Assembly: GCA_013398955.1 (NCBI GenBank)
Contig: VWPU01000917.1
Coordinates: 186,001-250,000, forward strand
Length of the DNA stretch: 64,000 nt
Reading direction: 5' to 3'
Source of the DNA: Callaeas wilsoni
Lineage: Eukaryota > Chordata > Aves > Passeriformes > Callaeidae
The notes under the pieces were generated by a model, which had not been told where the DNA came from, ran no database searches, and saw only the letters and a program-made list of their open reading frames with translations. The stretch's first letter is position 1; the number at the start of each line of letters is the position of its first letter. Position numbers and translations under genes: made by a program. This document shows, in pieces, positions 1-12,177 of this stretch.

Positions 1-1573
1 GAACTCCTTCATCAAGACAAAGCTATGCAAAGCTAGTGCCAGGCAGAGGTTCAAGGGAGGTGTGAAGCTGAAGGTGCTTGAAGGCAAAGGCATAAGAGTG
101 GCTCCACACTCTGCATTCACCTGCAGCAGGGAAGGCTGTGTTCTTGAGCTAAGCTGAAATACATTTGTGCAGTCAGCAGTGCCTTTCATCCAAGCATCTT
201 AGCTGATATGCACAGTGTTAACTACTGCACACTCCAAATCATAAGCCTGATGCAGAAAAATTAACTGACAATATCCAAAGGTTGCCCTGCAAGCTCTTGG
301 ACTTGATGAGGGAGCATAGACTGGAAGACACCTATCTGTAGCCACTTGCCAGCACTTCCCTATCGAGGACAATCTCAAAACCCATTCCTTCTGCTCAGCA
401 GTTTTTTGCTATTACAGACAGATAGCACAGGGTCTTCAAGCAGCCCAGTGATGGCTGACTGGAAACACTGTAGAAAATAAGTATTTTCTTCTTCCTCTTT
501 TTTTCCCCTCCCTCGGGCAGCCTGTAGCTCCCTGTGATGTGCTCTGCTGATGGGTCAAGCAGAGCAGGAAAGACCCTCAGTACTTCCTATGCAAAAGGGA
601 AGCCTAGTGGGATAAAAGAGATGCTCCACTTTTCTCATCCTTACCTCTCCCACCACGTTTTCCAACACATAGCTCCTTGTTCTGAATGAACTCCTGAACT
701 GCTGCAAGGCTCTGCTTAATTTCCTACAAGCCCCCGAGGCCTCCCAGGGCTTAAAAGAAAAAGACCTTTGGAAATGATCAAATATAGTGCAGGGGAACTT
801 CCATCCTATGAAGCACAGTTATTTGTAAACTGCTGTGCAATCAAAGTGCTGCCTGGGCACAGCAGGAGCTGAGGGAAGTGTGCTGTGAGCTGTGCCTGTT
901 ACATCCAGTCTGAGCCCATGAGTCCACTCTCCTCACCAGATGAATGAGCTGCTGGAACTGCCTCGAAAGGACTCTTCTTTGGGACAGAACAGTCTCCTCA
1001 AGAACGGGGTTAAGAGGGGCAGAGCTGTGGCACTGCAGCATAGGGTGGTCTATGTAGTCTGCTCCTCCCCACCTTCCTAACTGCAGTTGTCTCTCCATGG
1101 AAAAAATCCTCTTAACTCTGTATATTTTGCTCAACCAGTGACAGACACTGTTGTTATACACTGCTCTTTTCCTCCAAAAAATCAGTTTCCATCAGAAATT
1201 CAATGCAGGAGAAGGAAAGACCCCTCCAGCCTCATCCCCTGCAAGCCCCACTACTCCAGGATCCATGGCAAACACAGCAATTTTCATGCCACGTTTCCAA
1301 GATAGCAGTGAGTGGTGCTGCACAGACAGAGGGTCACCACTGGAATGCAAGTGTGGGCAGAGGAAAGTTTGAAAAGGGAAAAAAAAGCCTCTCCTGCCAT
1401 CAACACTGTATCTGACAGAAGAGGAAAACAGGAAGAAGGATGCCAGCTGTTTTGATAGCTGTTCTCGGTTTAATGTTTCCTCCAAGGTAAATATACTCTC
1501 CTAGAGGAATAAGATCATAATTGGGTCTGTGAAAATTTGCGTCTCAAAGCACTAGAAAACCCAAAGTACTGCA
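1..1573. other. Non-coding stretch, no recognisable element
   Basis: I find no exon, RNA gene or known repeat here. The open frames on both strands (for example the 106-codon minus-strand frame at 841-1161) overlap each other in different frames and carry no familiar domain. Base composition is mixed, with few CpG dinucleotides. Confidence 0.5.
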
Positions 1574-1719
1574 CCACACAGCCAGGAAAGAAAGGTAAAG
1601 ACAGAAAATGCTGCTTGAGGGCTACAATATATTAAGACCTGACAGGAGAAGAGACATCCCACACAGCCAGGGAAGAGTCATTGGAAGAAGAGCCAACAAC
1701 AATTACTGAGGTGATGTCT
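1574..1719 (+). repeat. Diverged repeat, copy A
   Basis: The stretch 1687-1719 matches 2734-2766 at 30 of 33 positions, and all three differences are transitions. Upstream similarity continues to about 1654, with an 'acagccaggga' block matching 2691-2701 with a small gap. The motif 'ccacacagccagg' also occurs twice within this copy, at 1574 and at 1659. Where copy B has CpG, copy A has CA or TA, so this copy looks like a deaminated relative. I do not recognise the family. It could be a local duplication or two members of an unnamed dispersed repeat. Confidence 0.6.
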
Positions 1720-2281
1720 CAGTCTGTAAGACAGGACTAGAGAAAAGCCTGGAGAGCAAGCTGACTCGTATTTTGCAAGAAAGACCTCAGCTCTGATTGT
1801 ATTTCACTTGCTCCACGGGACAGTTGGCAGCCCACAGCTGGGCCAGACTGGCAGAGGTCCACCAGCATTTATCCAGCCTTGCCCACTGGCACTGGCAGCC
1901 AAGAGCTTGACCGTGGGGACTGCAGGCATTTACTGCTGTGCAGGGCCAGCCCTCTACCACTGCAACAACAGAGAACCTCAGAATGCACGTTCTCTCCTAG
2001 CACCTATGGGCAGCAAAGGATTTAACTGGAAAATGCTAATCCCTTTTAATAAGATGACCTTTATGGTCTGTACTTTGCTAGTTTTAATGAGCCCGCCTGC
2101 AAGGGTTGATTGATTTACTTGCCTGGTGCTCTTAGACTCAAATTTATTATAATTAAGTTGTTAGCTAAAGAAGTTTGCCTTGCTCGCCATGCCTGGGACC
2201 TCAGGTCATTATTATAAAACTCTCGCATGCATCACCCCCATCATTCCGCATCTAGAAATTAATGAGAGATTGGCAACGCAC
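1720..2281. other. Non-coding stretch between repeat copy A and CpG patch
   Basis: No supported gene. A 101-codon open frame at 1808-2113 has no recognisable domain. The segment 2100-2220 is AT-rich and unremarkable. Confidence 0.45.
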
Positions 2282-2306
2282 CTCCCCTCCCCTCCACCCC
2301 CCCACG
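2282..2306 (-). promoter_or_regulatory. G-quadruplex-forming motif (minus strand)
   Basis: C-runs on the plus strand at 2284-2287, 2289-2292 and 2297-2303 give four G-runs of at least three on the minus strand, with loops of one, four and one bases if the seven-base run is split. This fits the usual G3+N1-7 rule. It sits about 100 bases from a CpG-rich patch, a common place for such motifs near promoters. Folding is inferred, not shown. Confidence 0.5.
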
Positions 2307-2385
2307 CCGTCCCTGCCATGGTTACTTTGGCAGCAGAGGGGCATGAGCAAATGGAAAGGCAGGATGGAGTACGGGTTTCTGTGCA

Positions 2386-2930
2386 AAAGAGAAGCGCCTG
2401 ACTCACAAAACCACTCGGAGCAGAGCGAGCGAGGCGAGGGCAGCCTTCCAGCTGCAGGCACCGCCGGCTTGCACGGCACTCGGGGGCAAGGAGCTGAGTG
2501 GATGGTGACGATGCGCAGAGTCTGGGCAGAGTTCCGCGTGCTGGACGAGGGAGGGCTGGGGAGTCATGCTTTTATTTACTCAATCAGTAAAACAGCTGTT
2601 TCTCCCTACCCTTGTCTAGAGAATAATGGGGCATTATGCTCTCGGTGCAATAAAGGGGCCGCGCTCCCACGATTACATCACATCGCCACGCAGAGCCAGG
2701 GACGAAGCTCAGGAAGCCAAGGATTCAGCTCAGGAAGAGCCAGCAACAATCGCTGAGGTGATGTCTGCAAGGCACAGACCTGGGGAAGACACAGGACAGA
2801 GACTGCTCGCGCTTTGTGAGCTCCACCAGAGGCCAAGGGCTGGCAGACTCAAACCTGCTCGTGCCTCGCTGCGCTCCAGGGATGCGGTCCCAGAGTCTGT
2901 GTCTGTCAGGGAGCGCCTACCATGTCCCAA
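2386..2930. promoter_or_regulatory. CpG-rich patch, possible small CpG island
   Basis: CpG is clearly enriched: by eye, about 14 CpG in 2390-2555, about 7 in 2660-2730 and about 8 in 2750-2925, against near absence in the flanks. A TGACTCA (AP-1-like) heptamer lies at its left edge near 2398-2404. The patch holds open frames of 126 to 164 codons, but GC-rich DNA is stop-poor and no domain is visible. It could be a cryptic promoter, a lncRNA start or an unmethylated enhancer. I see no strong splice donor or TATA box to fix a direction. Confidence 0.45.
2679..2766 (+). repeat. Diverged repeat, copy B, with internal duplication
   Basis: This is the partner of the copy at 1654-1719. It lies inside the CpG-rich patch and keeps CpG where copy A has CA or TA. 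It also contains an extra internal duplication of about 20 bases: 'gctcaggaag' occurs at 2707 and again at 2728, while copy A has a single equivalent. The extra unit is therefore either a gain in B or a loss in A. Confidence 0.6.
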
Positions 2931-4834
2931 ACCCACTCTGAGGCACAGAATGCCTTCATTTCCCCACTGGCACCGTATTTGTTTCACAAAGCACGCAGAT
3001 GCATGAGCTTATCACTGCTGGGCTCAGCCTGGAGCTCCCTTGCTATTGAGGGTGCATGGCATCCAGATTATAAATTCCTTTGGACACACACTGTATTTTT
3101 GCTGCTCTGTTTGAATTATCCCTGCCCTAGTGCAATCTTAATCAGTGATTTGATTTTTCAGCCATTACAGCAAGCAAATAACAAGATTTCATTGTTAATA
3201 AATAATAATAAATAATTTTCCAGAGACATTTACCCATCCTCCAACCTGGCCAGACACAAGCCAGCTCCAAAAGTGAAGTTGTGTAACTGGATTATGCAGT
3301 GCCCTCTGCAAGGTAATAAATTCTGCTCGAGTTAACTCTGGCCACGTGGCGTTTGGCCAGGTCAGCTCACAGCAGGTCAGCTCAGAGCTTGGGTCGAGAG
3401 AGCTCTTGCAGGGAGGAACGGGCTGGGTAAACCCTCTGAGCACACTTTGAAGGTGGATCAAGGCAAGCCACAAAGGGGTTTGCACCATTCACCCTATGAG
3501 AGTCTGTTGAGGAAGGAGGACAGAATATACATGAAGTGTGTGTTAACTTCACAGCCTGACAGTTCCAACCGGAGTCATCTGGCTCACTATCACCAAAACA
3601 TCTGGTTGTATCTAGAGAACTGGCTACATCAGCATATTTTACACAGAACCACCAGCAACAAGGCCACCATATCCTGTATCATCCAGAGAATGAGAGGACC
3701 CTTGAAAGCAGGCAGAACTCGAGGAACAGAGCAGCCAGACCAAAATACTCTATAAAATTCCTGAAGGAATCATATCTGTGAAATTGCCTGCAAAAGTGAG
3801 AGATTCAAGAAAAAGCCCAGGCAGAAGTCCCTTGGTGTGTTTTTGGTTTGGACACCCTTCTCTGAATGAAGCAGTCAAGATCTCCATCTCTCCTCTCTGC
3901 TAATCTAGTCATGGGGCTACATAACCATTCTTCTGACCCTAACTGAGGCAATATTTTAATGAGATGCTCTGGGCCATGGTTAAGTCTGCAGACGTGTTTA
4001 CGCACCCTTCGTGAGGAGACGGAAACGATGGGAATGAGTCATGACAGGTGATGGAATGATTCAGCCATCCATCCACCCGCTTTCCATGAACTGTATCACT
4101 TCTGACTGCAATAAATTGCCCATATAAAAATAATGGGCTGTTAAATTCCAGGGCATCTCTCAAAGTCAGAGACTCCTGTTTCTAGGATGGTATTTTCAAT
4201 AAGCAGATTTATTTGAGAATTGGAAAAAAAATGCTCCCCGGCACATTTAAGCCCACTGCAAGCACTAGTGCTGCTATTTAATTAATTAGATTTTAGCTTT
4301 ATGGACTCCCAAGTTAGGCCAGCTCAGAGCAGGCAGAGAAATACTGAGACCCACAGAAACATGTTGCCAGTGAGGTGAAGTTCATAATCAGGCTTAACTA
4401 TCACACGTGTTAATGGCTGGAAAAGCTGTAACTATTAGTTCATTTCTGTGCTTTATGAGATGTATTTACACGTTAATGACTATGACAAGTACAGGAATCT
4501 GTCTGAAAATTAAAACATTCCTGTAGAGAGGTAGTGAGGTCCAACCAGGCTGACAATGTGCTAAGGCCAACAAAGTCAACAGGAAAAAGGAAGAAATGTG
4601 TTACAGCCACTTATGTGATGAATATTCTAGATTTCAGTAGCTTTTATGGATGTCGCTCCTGATTCACAATGAGATTTTGTGAGCATGCTATAAAAAAAGT
4701 AGTCACAAGTTATTAAATTTATCCTGACTGGTTATTAAGAACTGTGAATGACAATCAAGGGAAGGTGCTGCCCCAAGATTTTTTGTACTCAAGGAGGACT
4801 CATGCATTTTCAAGGGACGAAGTAAACCTCTTCG
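2931..4834. other. Non-coding stretch, AT-rich in parts
   Basis: No supported gene. The part at 3040-3220 is AT-rich, contains a short AAT-type simple repeat at 3196-3217, and has the look of unconstrained or enhancer-like DNA. A 'ttaattaatta' run near 4280 is a homeodomain-type site. Open frames of about 60-100 codons show no domain. Confidence 0.45.
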
Positions 4835-5590
4835 GTGTTTATAAATGGGAAAATAAAATCCAGACCTATGACAGCTGGTGCTTCTAAATCCTCTGCACCA
4901 CTCTTGACTTATGTTTTTGAAGCCCTTTGTAGTGATGCCCCAGCCAAATTCAAAGTGGTTGCCCACTTTCTAACCCATGTCAGCTCCTCATTTTCCTGCC
5001 AGGAAAAGCCACCAAAGAGTGCTGCTGTGTTTCTTTTAACAGCATGTCCTACCCAAGATAAAACAGCAGAAAAGGTCACGGTGCACCTGTGTGCCTCCTT
5101 TAATGGCTTCAGTACTCCTCACTCACCAAGTGCAGGTTCACTGGGGATATGTCTGTCCAACACCTCTCAAAATCTAATCTCTGATCTTATTTCAGGCCAG
5201 AGTTTAGTCCTTACAGTTATTTCTTGGGTGAAAAGCTTTCCATTTCTGTGGTGGCTTTTTCCTGAAGCCAACACATCCATCTACCTGCTGTCTTCACCAT
5301 CCACCACTGTCATTTTCAAGTTCAGGTCCAATTCAGCAGCAGAAATTTTCTGTTGGTTCCACTGCTGGTACAAAGGCAAACCTTGTCTGCAGCCATGCTT
5401 TACTTCCATTCTGGAACACAGATCCCTCTGCAAGCCTGAACCATCCTCCTTTATAGGATCTTTTCAAAGCACACTTGAAATCCCTTTAATCTTACCCTGC
5501 TCTGAAATAAAGTCCATGATGTCTTTCCCTGCCTATCTGAAAAGCATTCTCGCCAAGAGAGTTCGCGTTAGTCTCCCACAACACGTGTAA
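4835..5590 (+). other. Unexplained 251-codon open reading frame
   Basis: This is the longest ATG-to-stop frame in the window. I do not recognise the predicted protein: no signal peptide, repeats or catalytic motif stand out, though there are hydrophobic patches around residues 115-155. The strand is pyrimidine-rich here, which lowers the chance of TAA, TAG and TGA and partly explains the length. I read the minus strand of the same segment in several frames and found only broken frames with no known transposon or gene motif. No promoter, splice sites or nearby poly(A) signal convincingly frame it. A chance ORF is most likely; a young orphan gene, or antisense to a decayed element, is possible. 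Confidence 0.15.
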
Positions 5591-6568
5591 CTGAATTATG
5601 CTTTCAGAAAGTTGCTGTATTGATCTCTCTACTGATAAAAGAAGGCATGTTAAAAGACATTTTTTACTGCTGACATGACTGCACAATAAGCAGAATAGGA
5701 TAAAAAACATGTTCTTCCTTGCTAGCAGACAAAGAGAATCCCTTGACTACTCCCACAATGGAGAAAAGCAGATCCTAATGCAAAACCAATGCATTAATCA
5801 TGTTTGATTAGGTAAACAGCGACTATGCTACTGTGGTGGCCACATGTCATTTGTAATATAGACTCTCTGGTCTGGTTAAATGAAAACTAAATTGGGCTAA
5901 ACAACCAACTCCACTGTCTGCTTTCAGGCAGATCCAAGGGGGGAAATTCTGCTAAAGGCAGTTGTTTATCTTTCCATCCTAGCTGAAGTTAGTTTATGTA
6001 TTTGTGTTTACACGTAGCTAGGTATGTACGTTAATGATGGGCTGTGTTGATGAAAATGTAGGGTTCAGCTGACCAACAAAATAAGCATGGGGAGAGGAGG
6101 GGAGGATTGGATCCCAGCCCAGGAAGATCTATGAGGATCTCCCTTGTGCAAAATAGAGATTGTGCCAATTTTGTGGTCAGCTGCCTAAACCATACTCTGC
6201 CTTTAATCAATGCATTTATTTTAAATTCCCCCGACACCTTGAACTGCCCAATTACAGCTCCAACTTTGACAGATCGGACAGACTCAGTATCTAAAGCTAA
6301 CCTAAGCCAGATGCAAACCCAAGGTGTTTCTCAGCCCATGCACACGCTCATCCTTCCCTCCTCCAGCCTTTTCCAGGACCTCCATGCCCATGGCACCAGG
6401 GCACCAAGCAGAGCAGTGGATCCCAGTTCAGACTCAATGCTGGGGCTCAGGAACACAAGACATCCCACCTCCCTCTCCAGCTTCCCACCCTGGCACCCAG
6501 ACTTTGGGTCAGGGCTGCCACACACATTCTGTGTCTTCCAGCCCTAGGGCAGTGTCAAGGACTCCAGT

Positions 6569-6612
6569 CCACTGAGGTCAGTGGAAATTTTCCTTTTGGC
6601 TTGAAGGAGTCT
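6569..6612. mobile_element. Possible ancient amniote L3/CR1-type repeat relic
   Basis: The block 'ccactgaggtcagtggaaat', followed by a 'ggcttgaagg' unit, resembles the recurrent sauropsid phrase built from 'ccattgacttcaatgg' units in old L3/CR1-like LINE tails. The match is short and from memory, so this is tentative. Confidence 0.3.
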
Positions 6613-8044
6613 CCCAGTCCTTGGAGGTGGAGGTGGGAAAAGAAGCAAAATTGGAGAGATGCTGACCAACACAGGACCTTCTCTTTTTCCAGAATCAGCT
6701 GTCAGTCCTTCAGAGACTCACTCGTGCCCAGCTTCTCTTTCCCTATTACGCCATCATTTTCTCCTCCACATCTATACTATCACCTAAAAGTTCATAATTT
6801 TTTATTCAAAGCCTAAAGAATTCCAGATAAAAATGTTTACTTCCCTGTAAAAAACTGGGAACTCTGCAAGACAGGCTATGGTTATAACAGAAGATAAAGC
6901 TATTAATATTCCAACGAATTCACTTTCCCTTGAAAGTATCTACCCTTTTTCTCTATTTTGACACTTGAGCATCATCTTTGGCAGAGAAGGTAAAATGCTG
7001 CTGGTTCTAATTAGGAATTAAATCATGACTACTGTACTCTGATGTAGATAATTACAGATATAGCAGAGAATGATGAATCAAGAACCCACAGGATAATAGA
7101 TGAACAGAGGAAAAGCCTTTCTTCAGAAACTGGAGCAATTTGTGTCCGCATACACTGATCTTGATTATTTCTGCTGCAGTGAAGGGAATCCACACTGCCC
7201 AGCCTGCACAGCAGTTTAGCTAAAGAAATCACTTTCAGTTTCAAAACTGTCTGAGGAGAACAACAATCATCATGTAAATAAATAAACCTCTTGGGGCAAA
7301 AGCTATCCCAGTTTTGGCATCATTGATAGAGAATTTCAGCCTCTCTAATTTTCCACCCTAAACTGCAGGTTTCTGGCAATTTCTCTCATCTTCATGTGCA
7401 TTCAGTTAAAGATGCCTTGAGATAAACTGCAAGATTTCTGTGCAGCATTTGTTCAGCTCCCCTCCTATCCCTACCCTGCTAGCATCACCCTGGGAAAGGA
7501 GCTCTGATATCAGGCTGAGAGAAAGTCAATAGCTGACAGCAAGGAAATAATCTGAGCCATTGATCGTCACTTCAGCCTTCAGAGTCAATACAAACCAAAG
7601 GGAAGACACATGCTTATAAACACACACAAAAGGGAGCGAATATATTAACTCCCAGTGTGCTACAAAGACTAGGAATGGCTAATGTGATTAATGAGCACGA
7701 GAAACACCAAAAAAGGCACATCCAGAGAATGAAGAACTTGCATATCAAGTCATGAAAAATATATTCCGAAAGGCAAGAGTCAGAGAACAAAATATTCTTC
7801 CATAAAGGTCAGATTTTCTATCTGAATGTTTAAATCTCTATGCACAGGATATAAGACTAAGCATCTATACACTCTCAGAGATGGCCTATTTCATGTCTGC
7901 CTAGGGGCAAAGGTGGCCAAAAGTCAGTTTTGACTGATACTCATCCCCTGAGAAAAGCTGAAGTCTCTTACCAAGTTCCTTGCCTAAAAACATTCAAAAG
8001 AAAAGAGTTCAGCACTGAGAAGGGATGTTATTAGACATTTAAGC

Positions 8045-8072
8045 TTGCCAAGGATGCCCTGATCCTTGGCAA
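8045..8072. repeat. Perfect inverted repeat, 11-base arms
   Basis: Arms 'ttgccaaggat' (8045-8055) and 'atccttggcaa' (8062-8072) are exact reverse complements around the loop 'gccctg'. Pairing does not extend beyond the arms, so the stem is too short for a microRNA precursor. The TTGCCAAGG half-sites could instead be a dimeric protein site. Confidence 0.7.
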
Positions 8073-10017
8073 CAGATTTTTCCTGGAAAACAACTACATC
8101 ACTCAAAACAATGTGACTCACTTTTAAAGTTATTCTTCATTCTATCATCAAACTCATCTTTTACAACTCTGTTTTGCAGATTGGTATCAAATCCAATAGT
8201 GAGGCCTTTATTTTACATACACCTCATTTTTCTATCGGATATTCACACAGAATTTCAGTGTGCCACCAGATGAACTAAGACACTGACTATTGACTACATG
8301 AAATATTCTTCATAATTAATTCACAGAGCATTCTGAAAATGAAGAGTGTCAAGGATGCATGATGGTCAGAGAATACCCACCACCCCTGAAGAGTTTGACA
8401 AGAATAAGCCAATATTGATGAGGTAACACTCTACTTAGATACACTCACATTTATTGAGAAATAACAAGACTTATAATTATTGGAATGATACAAATCATGC
8501 TGAAATCACATCCATAAATCTAATATGCGTTTCCCAATTATCAGACACACACGTCTTCGGTGCTTTGGAGCCAATCCTGCACTGGGCTGCGTGGTCAGAC
8601 ATAGACCATACAACCCTACTTGCTGCTCTTTTCCCTCTCAGCCCCGGATTCCCCCCTCCAGGACAGTCTCTAGTGCCTGCACATTGCCAGATGAACCTGG
8701 ATACAGACTTTCTTTTGGAACAGAGATTCAATTAAATACCACTCTCCGAAGTGATCTGTGCACGCATCTGTGTGCGCCTCACCTGTGCTACAAATAACAC
8801 CTGAAATTGGAAAAGATCGCGAGTGATATTCTTGGCAGCGTTAATCACCCTGCTTTATTGACATCAACTTGTATTATACTGATCTACACCATATGGTCCC
8901 AAATCTAATTTGCTTTTCACTGCCGACTTGCCAGCGGTTTACTTTCAATATTTTCCTGAGCTGGTGGAATGAGAAAAGACTGGTCTGCTTCAATTTTAAT
9001 TTGTAGTTCGGCTGCCTCCTGTCAGCTGCACTTCTGCCATTCCTGCCCAGCATAAAGTTGCTGTATTTCTTATGCAAACAAGACTTACTTCTCCCAATTA
9101 ACAGGAAAGCAATGCTGAAAAGAGCAGGCCAGACCCTCACACTGTGTTTGAGAGAGAAGGATAACATCTCAGAGGCCTGGCTTGACACGCAACTTCCATG
9201 CCCCCCACCTTGACAGTCGTGGGTTTTGTTTAACTTTGACTGTGTTGGGTTCTGTGTGCGACACAGATGTCATCTGATGCACCCCTCAGCAGCCCTACTG
9301 CTATTTGGGGTTGAACTTTATGGAACAGGTTGGTTATCCAGCCTCAGGGAGCCACTCCTGAATCACTGTCCCATTAATCCATCTCTGAAATGGTCTCTAG
9401 CAGCAGCACAGCTCCCAGCCTCTTCATTTTCCAGTTATTTCAGATCTATGAGTCCAGTATTGGTTGATGGACTCCCAAATTAATGCCTGCCAGTTTATCA
9501 GCCCTGGGGAAATCCTATCCATTTTCTGCTGAACGCAACAGTTTTGAAAATGGTTTGTGTGAAATATTACTATCCCTTACATGTGAAATAATAGGATTAG
9601 GTCCTTCTATGCATATCTGAGGAGATTATAAAATAGTTCAAATACATTAGCTCCATTTCTTTCAGAATTTTTTACCAAAAAACAACACACCTATTTACAG
9701 ATTTTATAATTGCTAAATCTAAAAGTAGACCTGTTTTTCAAGGCTAGCTCAACCTCCTTCTTATGAATCTCCATCTTCTTTTGGCTGCAGTTACGTGAGA
9801 TGACAAGTTTATGATCCTCAGAGCATTCCAATTCCCCTTCTCTAGGATATTATTAGCCCCTTTGTTACAGAGTCTTTCCTGTCAAAATGAGCTCATAAGA
9901 GTTTGAGCAAACTGGATCATCTTTATTAAAGTGAGTTAAAATCAGGAACAGCCCCATGAGGGGCTCTATGGAAAGTAGCAGGGGATAGACACCTCTTCAG
10001 CTCACAGACTCCAGCAG

Positions 10018-10033
10018 AAAAAAAAAAAAAAAA
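10018..10033 (+). repeat. Poly(A) tract, 16 bases
   Basis: Uninterrupted A run following 'ccagcag'. I see no retroposed gene sequence upstream of it, so it is recorded only as low-complexity DNA. Confidence 0.9.
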
Positions 10034-12177
10034 TGTAGAAAATGGGTAGTTTTGTGGGGGTCTTAGAGCATGATTCATCTCCCAGTTCCACCCCTCTGCC
10101 TTCATGGGAACTTTTCCATTTCATCACAGCCTCCCAAGACAACCTCTGCTCCCACCAGTCCATCCTCACAGCAAGAGCCATTTAAAGAATGGGTAGGAAA
10201 GGGCATGCCCACATTACCTTTAAAACACAGTCTTCAGGACTGGAAAGGGATGTTAAACCTGGCCCAGCAACAAGCTAATTCTCTCACCCACAGCTGGGGT
10301 GATGCTGTGCAGGCAAGACAAGCCACAAGACACCCCTTCTAAATCCCAGTAAAAGCAGGAGTTGAAATCAGGGGCTGTGAAATCTTGCCTGAAGGACCAT
10401 CCCTCTCTCCAAAAGAGCATTTACAGACTACCCAGCCCAGGCATCGAGGCATTTCAGCAGGTAGGGGCTCCTTGGCTGCTCCCCACCTGCCCAGCTGGCA
10501 GCATCACTTTGAACCTAACACCGGTTCTGTGGAACGTGGAAGACTGAATGATCATATCCCACAGTGACAGAACCTGATAAGCAGGATCACTGACTTTAGT
10601 TTGCCTTCAACTCAATTATTCATGCCCCAGCTAAAATAACTCCTAATCTTTGGGCCATCTACTAACTAAGCATTACCCAGTAAACTCTGACCCTATTACA
10701 CTGCACACCAGGGAAATTTCTGACAACAGTTTAGAACCATCTACGTATTGCCTTCAGCCTTTTAAGTTTAGAGACCAAACTGAAGCCTTTCCAAGACTAC
10801 AGGGTACATGCTGCTGTGATTTGGAGTGAAGACAGAGAAAAGCAGGTCAAAAATCCCATGTCTGAAAGGGAAAAGAAACACTCCCAGGGAAATCAAAACC
10901 CAACACTGAATAGCAATTAAGTGAAACTGGTCTATCAGTTTTTTCTTGGCCCAGCTAAAATCAAGTGTGCCCTGAACAACTATATAGCAACTATTGAGTA
11001 AAGCAAACCTCACATTAAAATTCGGTTCTCCAGAATAATTTGCAGCCTGATTAATTATCACCTTCATTCAGCAAGGTACTTAAACAGCTGAGCAATCCCA
11101 TTAACCTCCCTAGGACTACAAAGAAGATTGATGCTGGGTGAATGTGTGTTGCTAGACCTTGTGAGGGTTTTGCAACTAAGGAAAAGTCTGTAGGTTATCC
11201 ATCCATCTCCCTTGGCCCTCCATCTTGTGATTAGATGGGCACTCACGTATCTTTATGCTACAGTATTACCCTTCCAGTCAAGTAGAACAGATGTCCCTCT
11301 GTCTCCAGGTGAGGAAAAAAGGAAGGAAAAATGGATAAAGGAAGAACATGTGGCCGAAAATATCTCAGCTGCTCAAGAGGTTTATCCAGCAGCAAGGAAG
11401 ATCTATGGGCTTTACTTGTCTCTCCCAGAGGCAAGATTTCATTTTTAGATTAAAAACTTCAACACCCACTTGCTGTATGTGAACAGCACGTTTCTGCCGT
11501 GGCTAAAATTGATAGGATGCCATGTGCTGTAAAAGGTTAGCACCAGCACTATTGTAATCCTTGGCCACAACTTTCATCTCCTTAATTTGCTGACACAGAG
11601 TAATGGAGGGCTGTGCTATATGAGAGAATACTAAACAATCTGAGTTACAAATTTTCTCTGAATGTCTAAGCTGACCTTTGAAGCTTTCAATAAAAATATA
11701 ATTTAAAGAGGGGTAGAAAAATTGCTAACGTGGAAATGGAATTACAGGAACAGGATGAAATTCATTCCTTTGACTTGGTATCTGCTTATGTTTGATGTCA
11801 GCTAAATAATTATACATCACAGCTTGAGTGAAAAAGGCATTTGGCTCCACGCTAAAAGCAGGCCACATATAAATGGTTTAATAACTGGAAAGGAATCAAC
11901 AATGCTGAAGTATTTGGGGACAGCACTTCACTAACAATCTGAGCATCCCTCCCTCTCACACAGCCCTGATTTCTCATTTTGGTCTGTTTTACATTACTCT
12001 GTGGGAGCACAAAGGGGACTCTGAAGGCCATTTTTATTTATCTCTACCCTAGGATGCCATGCATTGCTGGAGAGGTGAAACATGGCTTTTGTGTACATGA
12101 CAACGTGGCCTGTGGCATTTTAACGAAGAAAATCTTTAAGGAGAGCTGCCGGGACAAAAGAGAAAGAAAGCATGTCC

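Larger units (their letters stand above)
5591..12177. other. Long non-coding stretch
   Basis: No exon was recognised. It holds a faint L3-like relic (6569-6612), a perfect short hairpin (8045-8072) and a poly(A) tract (10018-10033), listed separately. The segment 8840-8960 is AT-rich and of even texture and could be conserved, but I cannot test that. Frames of up to 146 codons (6107-6547) show no domain. Confidence 0.5.

Noticed and set aside
2262..2756. 164-codon frame through the CpG-rich patch
   Set aside because: It runs through the non-coding repeat copy B and changes character along its length.
8045..8072. microRNA precursor
   Set aside because: The stem is only 11 base pairs and pairing does not extend outward.
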